From Bacteroides congonensis (lineage in GTDB: Bacteria > Bacteroidota > Bacteroidia > Bacteroidales > Bacteroidaceae), in contig NZ_FQXY01000010.1 of NCBI RefSeq assembly GCF_900130125.1, forward strand, positions 930,001 through 994,000: a stretch of 64,000 nt of DNA, given 5' to 3'. Both the position numbers and the translations under genes were made by a program. Every line of letters starts with the position of its first letter. The first letter of the stretch is position 1. A model generated the notes under the pieces. The model saw only the letters and a list, made by a program, of their open reading frames with translations, was not told the origin of the DNA and did no database searches. Shown piece by piece: positions 7,445-16,735 of this stretch.

Positions 7445-8383
7445 ATGAATGAACTAATAAAAGCTATAAACGAGCTGAAGAAAGAAAAGAATGCAATCAT
7501 TCTGGGGCACTACTACCAGAAGGGTGAAATACAAGACATAGCCGATTACGTTGGCGACAGTCTGGCATTGGCTCAATTGGCGGCCAAGACGGAAGCAGAC
7601 ATTATTGTGATGTGCGGCGTTCATTTTATGGGTGAGACGGCGAAGGTGCTTTGCCCGGGAAAGAAAGTGCTGGTTCCCGACATGGCGGCAGGCTGTTCAT
7701 TGGCGGACAGTTGTCCGGCGGACAAGTTTGCGCAGTTTGTCAAAGAGCATCCGGGGCACACTGTTATTTCATACGTCAACACGACGGCTGCGGTGAAGGC
7801 AGTGACAGATGTGGTGGTGACTTCCACCAATGCGAAGCAGATCGTGGAAAGCTTCCCCAAAGATGAGAAAATAATCTTTGGTCCGGATAGGAATCTGGGT
7901 AATTATATCAACTCAGTTACGAACAGGAATATGCTTCTTTGGGACGGAGCTTGCCATGTGCACGAACAGTTCTCTGTTGAAAAGATTGTGGAGCTGAAAG
8001 CGCAGCATCCCGAAGCATTGGTACTGGCGCATCCCGAATGCAAGAGTACGGTGTTGAAACTGGCTGATGTGGTAGGATCTACGGCAGCTCTGTTGAAGTA
8101 TGCCGTGAACCATCCCGAAAATACGTATATTGTGGCTACCGAATCGGGTATCTTGCATGAGATGCAGAAGAAGTGTCCGCAAACAACGTTTATCCCTGCC
8201 CCACCGAACGATAGTACATGCGGATGCAATGAGTGTAGCTTTATGCGGTTGAATACGTTAGAGAAGCTCTATGAGTGTCTGAAGAATGAAGCACCGGAAA
8301 TTACGGTGGATCCTGAAGTAGCGGAAAAAGCAGTGAAGCCGATTCAGCGGATGCTGGATATTTCGGCGAAGTTGGGGTTGTAG
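7445..8383 (+). CDS. nadA: Quinolinate synthase NadA
   Basis: Fe-S enzyme of 312 residues that condenses iminoaspartate with dihydroxyacetone phosphate to quinolinate in NAD biosynthesis; cytoplasmic. Family motifs are clear: NAIILGHYYQKGEIQDIADY near the N-terminus, MCGVHFMGETAKVLCPGKKV, then VPDMAAGCSLADSC, HPECKS and CGCNECSFMRLNT at the C-terminal end. The 4Fe-4S ligands are expected to be Cys57, Cys199 and one of Cys259/261/264. Length fits the compact form of the family. nadB and nadC are not adjacent. The gene has a long possible leader and ends before a strong bidirectional terminator. Confidence 0.97.
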   Translation: MNELIKAINELKKEKNAIILGHYYQKGEIQDIADYVGDSLALAQLAAKTEADIIVMCGVHFMGETAKVLCPGKKVLVPDMAAGCSLADSCPADKFAQFVKEHPGHTVISYVNTTAAVKAVTDVVVTSTNAKQIVESFPKDEKIIFGPDRNLGNYINSVTNRNMLLWDGACHVHEQFSVEKIVELKAQHPEALVLAHPECKSTVLKLADVVGSTAALLKYAVNHPENTYIVATESGILHEMQKKCPQTTFIPAPPNDSTCGCNECSFMRLNTLEKLYECLKNEAPEITVDPEVAEKAVKPIQRMLDISAKLGL

Positions 8384-8444
8384 GATTATTAAGAGATATT
8401 TATTTTAGAAATACGAAATATCTTCCATTCAACGGATATTAAGT

Positions 8445-8492
8445 AAAAAAGAGAAGTACGGAAATCGAAAGGATTCCGTACTTCTCTTTTTT
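8445..8492. terminator. Bidirectional intrinsic terminator between nadA and the OmpA-like gene
   Basis: AGAGAAGTACGGAA (8450-8463) pairs perfectly with TTCCGTACTTCTCT (8474-8487) around a 10-nt loop. The stem is flanked by A6 on the left and T6 on the right, so it can stop transcription from both convergent genes. Confidence 0.9.
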
Positions 8493-8545
8493 GTTCTGTT
8501 TATTATTATTCTTTGGAAATATTGCTAAGAAGTAGTAATTTTTTC

Positions 8546-9388
8546 TTAATAGGATTCTTCCGAACTCTGCAACATCTTGAACAACTTATCCAGTTTCGGA
8601 GCCATGATAATCTCCGTACGGCGATTCTTGCTTCTGCCTTCGGCTGTTTCGTTATCATCGACAGGCATATATTCACCACGTCCGCTAGGCTGTATCTGCA
8701 ACGGGTTCACTCCATAGTTCTTAATCAGGATACGGACAACAGAGGTGGCGCGAATCACGCTCAAATCCCAATTGTCCTTAAACTGTACCGTGTTGATAGG
8801 CTTGTTATCCGTATGCCCTTCAATGAATACGTCGATATCCGTTTGCTTGTTCAAAACCTCGGCCAGTTTGCCAAGCGCTTCTTCACCACGTTTGTCCAAA
8901 CGGGCACTTCCTGACTGGAACAGCAACTTGTCCGACATTGCCACATATACTTTTCCGTCTTTCTCGCGAACGGTCAGTTCATCACTGCTGAATCCTAATA
9001 GCGCATCCTTTACGCTGCTCAACAGCTTCTGCACTTTTTCATTCTGTGCATTAATCATCTGTTGCAGTTCGTTGATGGTGCGTTCTCTTTCGTTCAGTTC
9101 ATTCTTCTTCTGGTTCAACAGGGCATTCAATTTTTCCTGTTCGGTCATGTTCATGTTCAGCATGCTTTGATACTGGCGGATACTGTTTCCCATCTTTGTA
9201 GTATCACGCAAAAGATTCTTGATTTGTGCCGACATTTGAGCGTTTGTATGGCGGCAGTCAGTCAATAACCCTTGCAGACTATCTTTGCTTGCGGTAGCCG
9301 CCATTTCTGCAAGCATGAATTTCTTTTTTGTTACACACGAAGTACAAAATAGGAGCGTAAGTAAAGTAAATAGAGTAATTTTCTTCAT
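8546..9388 (-). CDS. OmpA-family peptidoglycan-binding lipoprotein
   Basis: Envelope lipoprotein of 280 residues. The signal peptide ends in a lipobox (LFCTSC, Cys18). A long heptad-like coiled coil follows at about residues 60-125 (EKLNALLNQKKNELNERERT). The C-terminal OmpA domain at about 150-275 carries the peptidoglycan-contact motif FIEGHTDNKPIN and the run LSVIRATSVVRILI, ending with GRSKNRRTEI. There is no N-terminal barrel, so it resembles Pal/MotB-type anchors linking the outer membrane to the wall. It is the last gene of the minus-strand series leuS, yitT-like, rdgB, this gene, with a 30-nt gap after rdgB and a terminator behind it. Confidence 0.9.
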   Translation of the reverse strand: MKKITLFTLLTLLFCTSCVTKKKFMLAEMAATASKDSLQGLLTDCRHTNAQMSAQIKNLLRDTTKMGNSIRQYQSMLNMNMTEQEKLNALLNQKKNELNERERTINELQQMINAQNEKVQKLLSSVKDALLGFSSDELTVREKDGKVYVAMSDKLLFQSGSARLDKRGEEALGKLAEVLNKQTDIDVFIEGHTDNKPINTVQFKDNWDLSVIRATSVVRILIKNYGVNPLQIQPSGRGEYMPVDDNETAEGRSKNRRTEIIMAPKLDKLFKMLQSSEESY

Positions 9389-9418
9389 TGCGTTTTATTT
9401 TTTAAAGAGTACGGATAA

Positions 9419-10003
9419 TCAGCGTTGCAGGAATTCGCAGAGCTTCTGCACAGCCAACGCACGGTGACTAATTTTATTCTTTATATCATTTCCCAGTTCG
9501 GCGAAAGTCTTGTCGTAACCTTCCGGTTTGAATATGGGGTCGTAACCAAAGCCCGAATCACCCCGTTTTTCCTTGATTATTTCGCCTTTTATCACTCCTT
9601 CGAAGAGATATTCCTTTCCATCGAGTATCAATGAAATGGCGGTGCGGAATTGCGCTTTGCGGTTTTCCTTTCCTTCCAGGTCGCGGAGTAGTTTGAGCAT
9701 ATTGGCTTGTGAGTCGTGTCCTTCTCCGCCTGCGTAGCGTGCGGAATAAACTCCGGGAGCTCCGTCCAGTGCCTCTACTTCCAGTCCGGTGTCATCGGCA
9801 AAGCAATCCAAGCCGTAGTTTTTGAAGATAAAGGAAGATTTCAACAGGGCGTTCCCTTCCAGCGTGGCAGCCGTTTCGGGAATGTCCGTATGGCAGCCGA
9901 TATCATTCAGGTTTAACAGTTCTATTTGTTCACCTAATATGGCGGCTACTTCTTCCAATTTATGAGCGTTGTTCGTAGCAAATACAAGTTTGCGTTTCAT
10001 CAT
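9419..10003 (-). CDS. rdgB: Non-canonical purine NTP pyrophosphatase (RdgB/HAM1)
   Basis: House-cleaning enzyme of 194 residues that hydrolyses XTP, ITP and dITP to the monophosphate and pyrophosphate, keeping deaminated purines out of nucleic acids. Family motifs are present: KLVFATNNAHKLEEV at the N-terminus (nucleotide loop), FADDTGLEVEALDGAPGVYS with the metal-binding acidic residues, GFGYDPIFKPEGYDKTFAEL, and ISHRALAVQKL near the C-terminus. Length is normal. It sits 46 nt after the YitT-like gene and 30 nt before the OmpA-like gene on the same strand, probably in one transcript. A start at the second Met would remove one residue only. Confidence 0.96.
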   Translation of the reverse strand: MMKRKLVFATNNAHKLEEVAAILGEQIELLNLNDIGCHTDIPETAATLEGNALLKSSFIFKNYGLDCFADDTGLEVEALDGAPGVYSARYAGGEGHDSQANMLKLLRDLEGKENRKAQFRTAISLILDGKEYLFEGVIKGEIIKEKRGDSGFGYDPIFKPEGYDKTFAELGNDIKNKISHRALAVQKLCEFLQR

Positions 10004-10049
10004 TTTATTTCTTGTTTTAGCAAAGTTATCCGATAGTTATTCCAATCAG

Positions 10050-10967
10050 TTATTTCACTTTCAGTTTGTCGAAGCCTTCCCCATATACTCCGATGACGGA
10101 ACTTTGTGAGATAAAGGCATTCGGGTCAATTCGTTTCACCAGGCGGAAGATGTCGAGCGACTGGCGTTTCTTCGCCAATACGACAAGTACTTTTACGTTT
10201 TTCTTGCTGTACCATCCGGTGCCGTCGAGCACCGTTACCCCACGGTCGGCATCTTTGATGATGCGGTCGGCTATTTCGTCATACTTCTTTGAGAAGATGA
10301 AGAACTGCACCGATTGGCGGGCACTGTTGATAATCCAGTCGAGCACGACGCCAATGATAAACAGCGTGACAAAACCGAAGATGACACGGCGCCAGTCGTG
10401 GAATATAAAGTAGCAGGAACTGATGATGAATACATCACAAATCATAATCATCCTGCCGAGTGACACGTCTTTATACTTGTTGACGATGGCGGCGATAATA
10501 TCCGTTCCACCGGTACTTCCGTTGTAATTGAAAGTAATGCCCAGTCCTACACCGCACATGGCGGCTCCGATGATACAAGCCATAAAGTCCTGTCCTGCAC
10601 CGAGCAGTAGCGGTTTTCCGTCCGGTGTCATGTCCGGTGCTACCACATAATTGTTTACTATTAACTGGAAAAACCAAAGCAAAAAGGTCAGCACAAAGAT
10701 GGCATAGGTGGTCTTTATACTGAATCGCGGGCCTAATATCTTGATGGCAAACGTCATCAGGACAGCATTGATAATAAAATATGACCATTGGATTGGAAAT
10801 CCTGTCGCGTAGTAAATGATAGCTCCGATACCGGTGGTGCCCCCTGTTGTTATCTGGTAGGGTAACAGGAATGCCGCCCATCCCAGAGAATAACTAATCA
10901 ATCCGAGAGTGATGTAGACATAGTCTTTCACTTCTCTCATTATTTCCGCTTTTGCCAGTTTATGCAT
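10050..10967 (-). CDS. YitT family membrane protein
   Basis: Inner-membrane protein of 305 residues with about five or six membrane segments (SYSLGWAAFLLPYQI, YFIINAVLMTFAIKILG, TYAIFVLTFLLWFFQLIV, FGFVTLFIIGVVLDWII) and a glycine-rich TTGGTTGIGAIIYY. The GSTGGTDIIAAIVNKY motif and the C-terminal soluble DUF2179 domain (DRGVTVLDGTGWYSKKNVKV) identify the YitT/DUF161 family. The biochemical role of the family is not established. A second possible start (MREVKDYVY) nine residues later is also plausible. It is 82 nt after the end of leuS across a long imperfect inverted repeat, and 46 nt before rdgB. Confidence 0.9.
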   Translation of the reverse strand: MHKLAKAEIMREVKDYVYITLGLISYSLGWAAFLLPYQITTGGTTGIGAIIYYATGFPIQWSYFIINAVLMTFAIKILGPRFSIKTTYAIFVLTFLLWFFQLIVNNYVVAPDMTPDGKPLLLGAGQDFMACIIGAAMCGVGLGITFNYNGSTGGTDIIAAIVNKYKDVSLGRMIMICDVFIISSCYFIFHDWRRVIFGFVTLFIIGVVLDWIINSARQSVQFFIFSKKYDEIADRIIKDADRGVTVLDGTGWYSKKNVKVLVVLAKKRQSLDIFRLVKRIDPNAFISQSSVIGVYGEGFDKLKVK

Positions 10968-10985
10968 AGGGTCTATAATTTGTTA

Positions 10986-11054
10986 AGGCACGGATTACAC
11001 GGATTTCGCGGTTCTGATTAATTCCAAACCGTGTTATCCGCGTAATCCGTGCCT
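10986..11054. repeat. Long imperfect intergenic inverted repeat between leuS and the yitT-like gene
   Basis: Arms of about 28 nt (10986-11013 and 11027-11054) match with four mismatches. The outer 13 bp, AGGCACGGATTAC, are perfect. No T-tract follows in either direction. The words CACGGATTACACGGAT inside the arms are themselves near-repetitive, suggesting an intergenic repeat family or an mRNA-processing hairpin. Confidence 0.7.
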
Positions 11055-11062
11055 CATTTGTT

Positions 11063-13897
11063 TTATACTACAACGTTTACAATCTTCTTCGGAACGACGA
11101 TAATCTTCTTCGGAGTCTTGCCTTCAATCCATTTCTGTGAACGTTCGTCCGCCAGTACTGCTGCCTGGATAGCTTCCGAGGCTTCGTCTGTCGCAAACTC
11201 CATATTGAAGCGTGCCTTTCCGTTGAAAGAGATGGTGTAGTTGATGGTATCTTCTTTCAGATATTCTTCGTTGTATGCAGGCCATCCGGCATCGCATACG
11301 GAAGTCTCGTGTCCGAGTACGTCCCACAACTCTTCACAAACGTGTGGAGCGAAAGGAGCGAGCACGATAACAAGTTGTTCGAGTACTTCTTTCTTGTTGC
11401 ATTTCAGGTTGAAGAGTTCGTTCACACAAATCATGAATGCGCTGACAGAAGTGTTGTAAGAGAACTGTTCGATGTCTCCCGTCACTTTCTTAATCAGTTT
11501 GTGAAGGCTCTTCAATTCTTCTTTCGTTGCCGGTTCGTCCTTTACCAGATACTCGTCCGTGCGGCTGTAGAACAGCGACCAGAATTTACGGATAAAGCGG
11601 TGTACACCGTCGATACCGTTCGTATCCCAAGGTTTGGACTGTTCTACCGGGCCGAGGAACATTTCGTACATACGAAGTGTGTCCGCACCGTATTTCTCGA
11701 CAATCATATCCGGGTTGACAACGTTGAACATGGACTTGCTCATCTTTTCAACCGCCCATCCGCAGATGTATTTTCCGTCTTCGAGAATGAACTCTGCTGT
11801 CTTGTATTCGGGACGCCATGCCTTGAATGCTTCCAAATCCAGTATGTCGTTGGATACGATGTTTACGTCTACGTGGATAGGAGTAACCTCATACTGGTCT
11901 TTCAAGTTCAGTGAAACGAATGTATTGGTGTCTTTGATACGATATACAAAGTTACTGCGACCTTGGATCATACCCTGGTTCACTAGCTTTTGGAACGGTT
12001 CTTCCATAACTGACACACCGACGTCGTGCAGGAACTTATTCCAGAAACGGGAGTAAATCAAGTGTCCGGTTGCATGTTCCGTACCGCCTACATAGAGGTC
12101 TACATTCTTCCAGTACTGGTCAATTTTCAGATCAACCAATGCCTTGTGATTACGAGGATCCATATAACGCAGATAGTAAGCGGAAGAACCTGCGAATCCC
12201 GGCATCGTATTCAGTTCCAACGGGAAAATAGTTACGTTGTCTATTTTTTCATTGTCTGCGATACATTTGTTTACTGTATCCCAAGCCCATTTGGTAGCGT
12301 GTCCCAATGGTGGTTCACCCGTTTCGGTAGGCAGGAATTTGGCAACTTCGGGAAGTTCCAGCGGCAGACAGCTTTCGTCAATCACGTAAGGCATTCCGTC
12401 CTTGTAATAAACAGGGAATGGTTCACCCCAGTAGCGTTGACGTGAGAAGATGGCGTCGCGCAAGCGATAATTCACTTTTACACGTCCCAGATTATGGTCT
12501 TTTACATATTTCTTAGTCGTTTCAATCGCTTCTTTGATAGTCAGTCCGTTCAGGGAAAGGTCACAGTAAGGAGTGACGCCCGGACGCGGAGAGTTGCAGA
12601 CGATACCTTCTTTGGCATCGAAACTTTCTTCGCTGACATCACAACCTTCCACCAATGGGCGGATTTCCAATCCGAAATGCTTGGCAAAAGCATAGTCACG
12701 GCTGTCATGAGCAGGTACAGCCATGATGGCTCCTGTTCCGTATCCTGCTAATACATAATCGCTGATCCAGATAGGAACTGCTTCGCCTGTGAATGGGTTG
12801 ATAGCATATGAGCCGCTGAATACACCTGTAACGCTGCGGTCTGCGATACGTTCGCGCTCCGTGCGTTTCTTAGTACGGTCGAGGTAGGCGTCTACTTCCG
12901 CTTTCTGTTCAGGAGTGGTTAATTGTGCCACTAGTTCGCTTTCAGGCGCCAATACCATAAAGGTAACGCCGAACATCGTGTCTGCACGGGTGGTAAAGAT
13001 AGTAAATTCGAGATCGCTGTCTTTTACCTTGAATTGAACCTCGGCACCTTCCGAACGTCCTATCCAGTTTCTTTGGGTTTCTTTCAGAGAATCTGTCCAG
13101 TCGATGGTATCCAGTCCGTCGAGCAGACGTTGTGCGTATGCTGATACACGCAGACACCATTGGCGCATCTTCTTCTGAACAACGGGGAAACCGCCGCGTT
13201 CGCTGACGCCGTCCACTACTTCGTCGTTTGCCAATACCGTTCCCAGTTCAGCGCACCAGTTTACCATCGTCTCTCCCAAATAGGCGATACGGTAGTTCAT
13301 CAGGATTTCCTGTTTTTCCTTTTCGCTCTTTGCGTTCCATTCGTCGGCGGTAAAGCTGATATCTTCACTGCAAGCGGCGTTCAGACCTTTGTTTCCGTAG
13401 ATGGCAAAAGCCTTTTCCAGTTCTTCGATAGGACGTGCCTGTTGTTCGTCGTTGCAATAATAGCTGTTGAACATCTTCAGGAAAGCCCATTGTGTCCAAT
13501 GATAATATTCCGGGTCGCATGTACGGATTTCACGATTCCAGTCGAAAGAGAAACCTATCTTGTCCAATTGCTCGCGGTAGCGGTCGATATTATTAATGGT
13601 AGTGATTGCAGGATGCTGTCCGGTTTGGATAGCATATTGCTCAGCGGGCAAGCCGTAAGCGTCATATCCCATCGGATTGAGTACATTGAAGCCCTGCAGT
13701 CGTTTGTAACGGGCGTAAATATCCGAAGCGATGTATCCCAGCGGATGTCCTACGTGTAGGCCCGCTCCCGATGGATAAGGAAACATGTTTAGTACATAAA
13801 ATTTTTGCTTCGAATCATCTTCCGTAACCTGGTAGGTTTTCTCTTCCACCCACCTTTTCTGCCACTTCTTTTCAATTTCTCTGAAATTGTACTCCAT
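11063..13897 (-). CDS. leuS: Leucyl-tRNA synthetase
   Basis: Class I aminoacyl-tRNA synthetase of 944 residues charging tRNA-Leu in the cytoplasm. The HIGH signature appears as HVGHPLGY within MFPYPSGAGLHVGHPLGY (about residues 39-56). The CP1 editing domain is visible through FTIFTTRADTMFGVTFMVLA and AVPAHDSRDYAFAKHFGL. The KMSKS loop is in WAVEKMSKSMFNVVNPD, and an anticodon-binding domain and C-terminal tail follow. The insertion between RDAIFSRQRYWGEPFPVYY and the KMSKS loop is normal for Bacteroidetes LeuS. ATG at 13897 is preceded on the minus strand by a -7 element at 13958-13951. It is the first gene of the minus-strand series. Confidence 0.98.
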   Translation of the reverse strand: MEYNFREIEKKWQKRWVEEKTYQVTEDDSKQKFYVLNMFPYPSGAGLHVGHPLGYIASDIYARYKRLQGFNVLNPMGYDAYGLPAEQYAIQTGQHPAITTINNIDRYREQLDKIGFSFDWNREIRTCDPEYYHWTQWAFLKMFNSYYCNDEQQARPIEELEKAFAIYGNKGLNAACSEDISFTADEWNAKSEKEKQEILMNYRIAYLGETMVNWCAELGTVLANDEVVDGVSERGGFPVVQKKMRQWCLRVSAYAQRLLDGLDTIDWTDSLKETQRNWIGRSEGAEVQFKVKDSDLEFTIFTTRADTMFGVTFMVLAPESELVAQLTTPEQKAEVDAYLDRTKKRTERERIADRSVTGVFSGSYAINPFTGEAVPIWISDYVLAGYGTGAIMAVPAHDSRDYAFAKHFGLEIRPLVEGCDVSEESFDAKEGIVCNSPRPGVTPYCDLSLNGLTIKEAIETTKKYVKDHNLGRVKVNYRLRDAIFSRQRYWGEPFPVYYKDGMPYVIDESCLPLELPEVAKFLPTETGEPPLGHATKWAWDTVNKCIADNEKIDNVTIFPLELNTMPGFAGSSAYYLRYMDPRNHKALVDLKIDQYWKNVDLYVGGTEHATGHLIYSRFWNKFLHDVGVSVMEEPFQKLVNQGMIQGRSNFVYRIKDTNTFVSLNLKDQYEVTPIHVDVNIVSNDILDLEAFKAWRPEYKTAEFILEDGKYICGWAVEKMSKSMFNVVNPDMIVEKYGADTLRMYEMFLGPVEQSKPWDTNGIDGVHRFIRKFWSLFYSRTDEYLVKDEPATKEELKSLHKLIKKVTGDIEQFSYNTSVSAFMICVNELFNLKCNKKEVLEQLVIVLAPFAPHVCEELWDVLGHETSVCDAGWPAYNEEYLKEDTINYTISFNGKARFNMEFATDEASEAIQAAVLADERSQKWIEGKTPKKIIVVPKKIVNVVV

Positions 13898-13950
13898 AGT
13901 GATAAAGTTTTTATTTATAGTGATTTATACTGTTATTTCATTTTGAGGCA

Positions 13951-13958
13951 CAAATTTA
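13951..13958 (-). promoter_or_regulatory. -7 element for leuS
   Basis: TAAATTTG on the minus strand matches TAnnTTTG, with a leader of about 47 nt. Nearby, CTAATATTTGTTT occurs twice (13979-13991 and 14038-14050), with no role I can assign. Confidence 0.4.
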
Positions 13959-14136
13959 CGTGATTTGTCTCGAACTACCTAATATTTGTTTAGGTATTCC
14001 TAGACGAGTATAGAAACTTAAAAAGGTAAGAGGCTTACTAATATTTGTTTTATAATGTACATAAGTTAAAAACAGAAAATCTGATATGATTATCTTGAAA
14101 AAAAAAGAATTTAACATTTAAAATAAAATAATTCTA

Positions 14137-14144
14137 TATTTTTG
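14137..14144 (+). promoter_or_regulatory. -7 element for the SARP-like regulator
   Basis: TATTTTTG matches TAnnTTTG, 21 nt before the ATG at 14166. No clear -33 element is seen in the very A/T-rich upstream DNA. Confidence 0.45.
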
Positions 14145-14165
14145 TTTCTTCTATAATAAAAGCCT

Positions 14166-16718
14166 ATGAATAATAAGAGTGCAATCATTTATATATTATT
14201 GTTGTTATTGGTATGTGATGTCCTGCATAATTCTGCCAAGGCAAATTCCGGGCTCTTTTTTCAATCTCACAGAGTAATACCGGAGAAGCGGACAGAGTTA
14301 AACTTGACTCCGGATGCTCCATTTTCTTTTCAGGATGGTTTTTCGTTGAATTTTGAAGTCCATTTACGTAATGAAGAGCATAATTATGGTTATATTGTTC
14401 GCGTTGTTTTGAATGATACATTAAACATTGATTTATTGTCCAATAAAGGGTGGAGTCACAGCCAATTATTTTTAATGAAAGGGACTCAAAATTTGATGGA
14501 CATACCACAACTGGATTCGATTCCCGGATTTAGTAATTCGGATTGGTTTCAAGTGAAACTTGTGATAAATTATAAAAAGCAATTTATTACTTGTGTTTTA
14601 AATGGGAAGGAATGGAGTATCCCTGCGGAGCTGCCGCTGTTGAATAATGTCCGTATAACTTTTGGGTTACATACCGGTCAGCCTTATCCGAGTACAGATG
14701 TAGCCCCGATGAATCTACGAAATATAAGGATTTTGGATCGGCAAGGGCAACTTTTGAGAAAATGGAGTCTGTTGCAACATGGGGATAATGAAGTTTATGA
14801 TGAAGTCAAATTTTCCCGGGCTACAGTGCGGAATGGTATTTGGGAGATAGATCATCATATTAGGTGGAGAAAAAAAGCTTCTTTTATCATACCGGGAACT
14901 TCCCTTCAATTCGCTCCATATCAGCGTCCGGCAGATGGGGGAGTATTTATAACCTTAAAAGATACTATTTATCAATATTCCATAGAGAAAGAAAAGTTGG
15001 ACACTATTATTGTGAATTCCGGGCATCCTTATTTTACAGCCGCTTCCAGTTTAGTTTATGATTCGGTTTATGATGAATTGATTTCCTATAGTGCAGAACA
15101 AGAACGGTTAAATCGTTATAGTTTTGAGAAAAACGAATGGGAAAGGGCGATTCCCGATGTACTTCTTTCATATTTGCACCATAGCGGTTGTTATATACCT
15201 GAGTTACGGAAAGTTGTACTTTTCGGGGGCTATGGGTTTTATCGTTATAGTTCGACGCTGTTTACGCATTCCATCGATTCGATATCTTGGCAGCAAAAAG
15301 ATTTTTCTCATTTGATTGAATCTCGTTATTTAGCGGCAATGGGGTATTGGGGAGAAAATAAAGTATTATTGTTAGGAGGGTATGGCAGTAAATCTGGTAA
15401 ACAAGAGGGAAATCCGGAAAATTATTATGATCTTCATTGTATAGATATTGAGAAAATGAGTAGCCGGAAACTGTGGGACTTTTCTAATGAATCGATGGAA
15501 ACGTTTGGGAATGCAATGGTAGTGGATCGTGATAAAGAGCATATTTATGCATTATCTTTCGCCAACGATCGGGCATTCTCTCAAATCAGATTGAATTGCT
15601 TTGGAATTGAAAGCCCTGATCGAATATATTTGGCAGATTCCATACCATATCAATTTCATGATACCAGTTCTTATTGTACCTTATTTTATAATCAGAGAAC
15701 CACTGAATTAGTTACTGTTTTGGCATATCAGGATGGTGTTGGAAAAACTCGTGTTGAGATATATACATTGGGATATCCAGTCTTACGTTTGTCGGATGTA
15801 CTTCAATCTATTCCTAAGAAGCATTCAACAGGTTGGCTGTGGTTAATTTTGATTATTGGAGTTGGTGGAGTATCAGTGACTTTAATGATATTATGGAAAC
15901 AGGGGCAGAAAAACGTTACAAGAAAAGATGAAAATGATGCTTGGAAATCCATACATACCACAGAAGTAAAGGAAAAAGAAGTAACTCAGCCTTCTTTTAT
16001 TCGCTTATTGGGAGGTTTCCAGGTAAATGACTCGGAAGGGCGTGATATAACTTCTCGATTCACTCTTATATTGCGTAGTTTATTTATATATATGCTTCTG
16101 TATTCTTACAAAAATGCTAATGGTATAACATCAGAACAGCTAAATGAAATATTTTGGTCGGATATGGACAAAAGCAATGCTACTAATAACAGAAATGTGA
16201 ATATAAGTAAGCTCAGATTGTTATTAAAGGGAATTGGCGGAGTCAATATTTCATATAAAAATAGCTACTGGTATATGACAATAGCTCCAACGGTGAATTG
16301 TGATTATATTGAGATTTGCGATTTACTGAGAATGTTAAGGGAGGGGAATACGATTAATGTAGACTTATTAAATAGAATTGCTGAATTAGGAGGCAGGGGA
16401 GAGCTACTACCTGATATTACAGAAGAATGGGTAGATAAGTTTAAGTCCGAGTATTTGATTTTGTTATCCGATGTACTATTGGATGCTTATGAATTTGTAA
16501 AAAAGGAAAAGGATTTGATGCTATTGCTGAAGTTATCAGAAACAATGCTGAGTTGTGATTCGACAGATGAAAATGCTATACAAAATAAATGTTATGCTCT
16601 CTATCATTTAGGAAAAAAAGGACTGGCAAAACAATGTTATGAGAATTTTTGCGTAGAATATATTCGAGTACTTGGAACAAAGCCTGATTTTGATTATGCT
16701 GACATAACGGGGAATTAA
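14166..16718 (+). CDS. Membrane-spanning regulator: lectin/kelch-like periplasmic sensor, one TM segment, SARP-like cytoplasmic part
   Basis: Protein of 850 residues that I read as a one-component trans-membrane activator. After a signal or anchor segment (IIYILLLLLVCDVL) comes a LamG/concanavalin-like part (about 45-195: GFSLNFEVHLRNEEHNYGYI, LVINYKKQFITCVLNGKEWS). A propeller-like part follows (about 200-545) with kelch-type repeats (RKVVLFGGYGFYRYSSTLF; NKVLLLGGYGS). One membrane segment lies at about 557-579 (WLWLILIIGVGGVSVTLMI). The cytoplasmic part has an OmpR-type winged helix (about 610-710: FIRLLGGFQVNDSEGRDITS, ITSEQLNEIFWSD, NRNVNISKLRLLL) and TPR-like helices (about 720-845) resembling the bacterial transcriptional activation domain of SARP proteins. 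It stands just upstream of, and in line with, the alpha-mannan operon, whose promoter carries SARP-style direct repeats. No kinase or receiver domain is present. Confidence 0.75.
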   Translation: MNNKSAIIYILLLLLVCDVLHNSAKANSGLFFQSHRVIPEKRTELNLTPDAPFSFQDGFSLNFEVHLRNEEHNYGYIVRVVLNDTLNIDLLSNKGWSHSQLFLMKGTQNLMDIPQLDSIPGFSNSDWFQVKLVINYKKQFITCVLNGKEWSIPAELPLLNNVRITFGLHTGQPYPSTDVAPMNLRNIRILDRQGQLLRKWSLLQHGDNEVYDEVKFSRATVRNGIWEIDHHIRWRKKASFIIPGTSLQFAPYQRPADGGVFITLKDTIYQYSIEKEKLDTIIVNSGHPYFTAASSLVYDSVYDELISYSAEQERLNRYSFEKNEWERAIPDVLLSYLHHSGCYIPELRKVVLFGGYGFYRYSSTLFTHSIDSISWQQKDFSHLIESRYLAAMGYWGENKVLLLGGYGSKSGKQEGNPENYYDLHCIDIEKMSSRKLWDFSNESMETFGNAMVVDRDKEHIYALSFANDRAFSQIRLNCFGIESPDRIYLADSIPYQFHDTSSYCTLFYNQRTTELVTVLAYQDGVGKTRVEIYTLGYPVLRLSDVLQSIPKKHSTGWLWLILIIGVGGVSVTLMILWKQGQKNVTRKDENDAWKSIHTTEVKEKEVTQPSFIRLLGGFQVNDSEGRDITSRFTLILRSLFIYMLLYSYKNANGITSEQLNEIFWSDMDKSNATNNRNVNISKLRLLLKGIGGVNISYKNSYWYMTIAPTVNCDYIEICDLLRMLREGNTINVDLLNRIAELGGRGELLPDITEEWVDKFKSEYLILLSDVLLDAYEFVKKEKDLMLLLKLSETMLSCDSTDENAIQNKCYALYHLGKKGLAKQCYENFCVEYIRVLGTKPDFDYADITGN

Positions 16719-16735
16719 TGGAGGCACAATATAGC

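Noticed and set aside
13979..14050. Direct repeat CTAATATTTGTTT (two copies, 59 bp apart) between leuS and the regulator
   Set aside because: Only two copies in A/T-rich DNA, with no fit to either promoter, so no operator is claimed.
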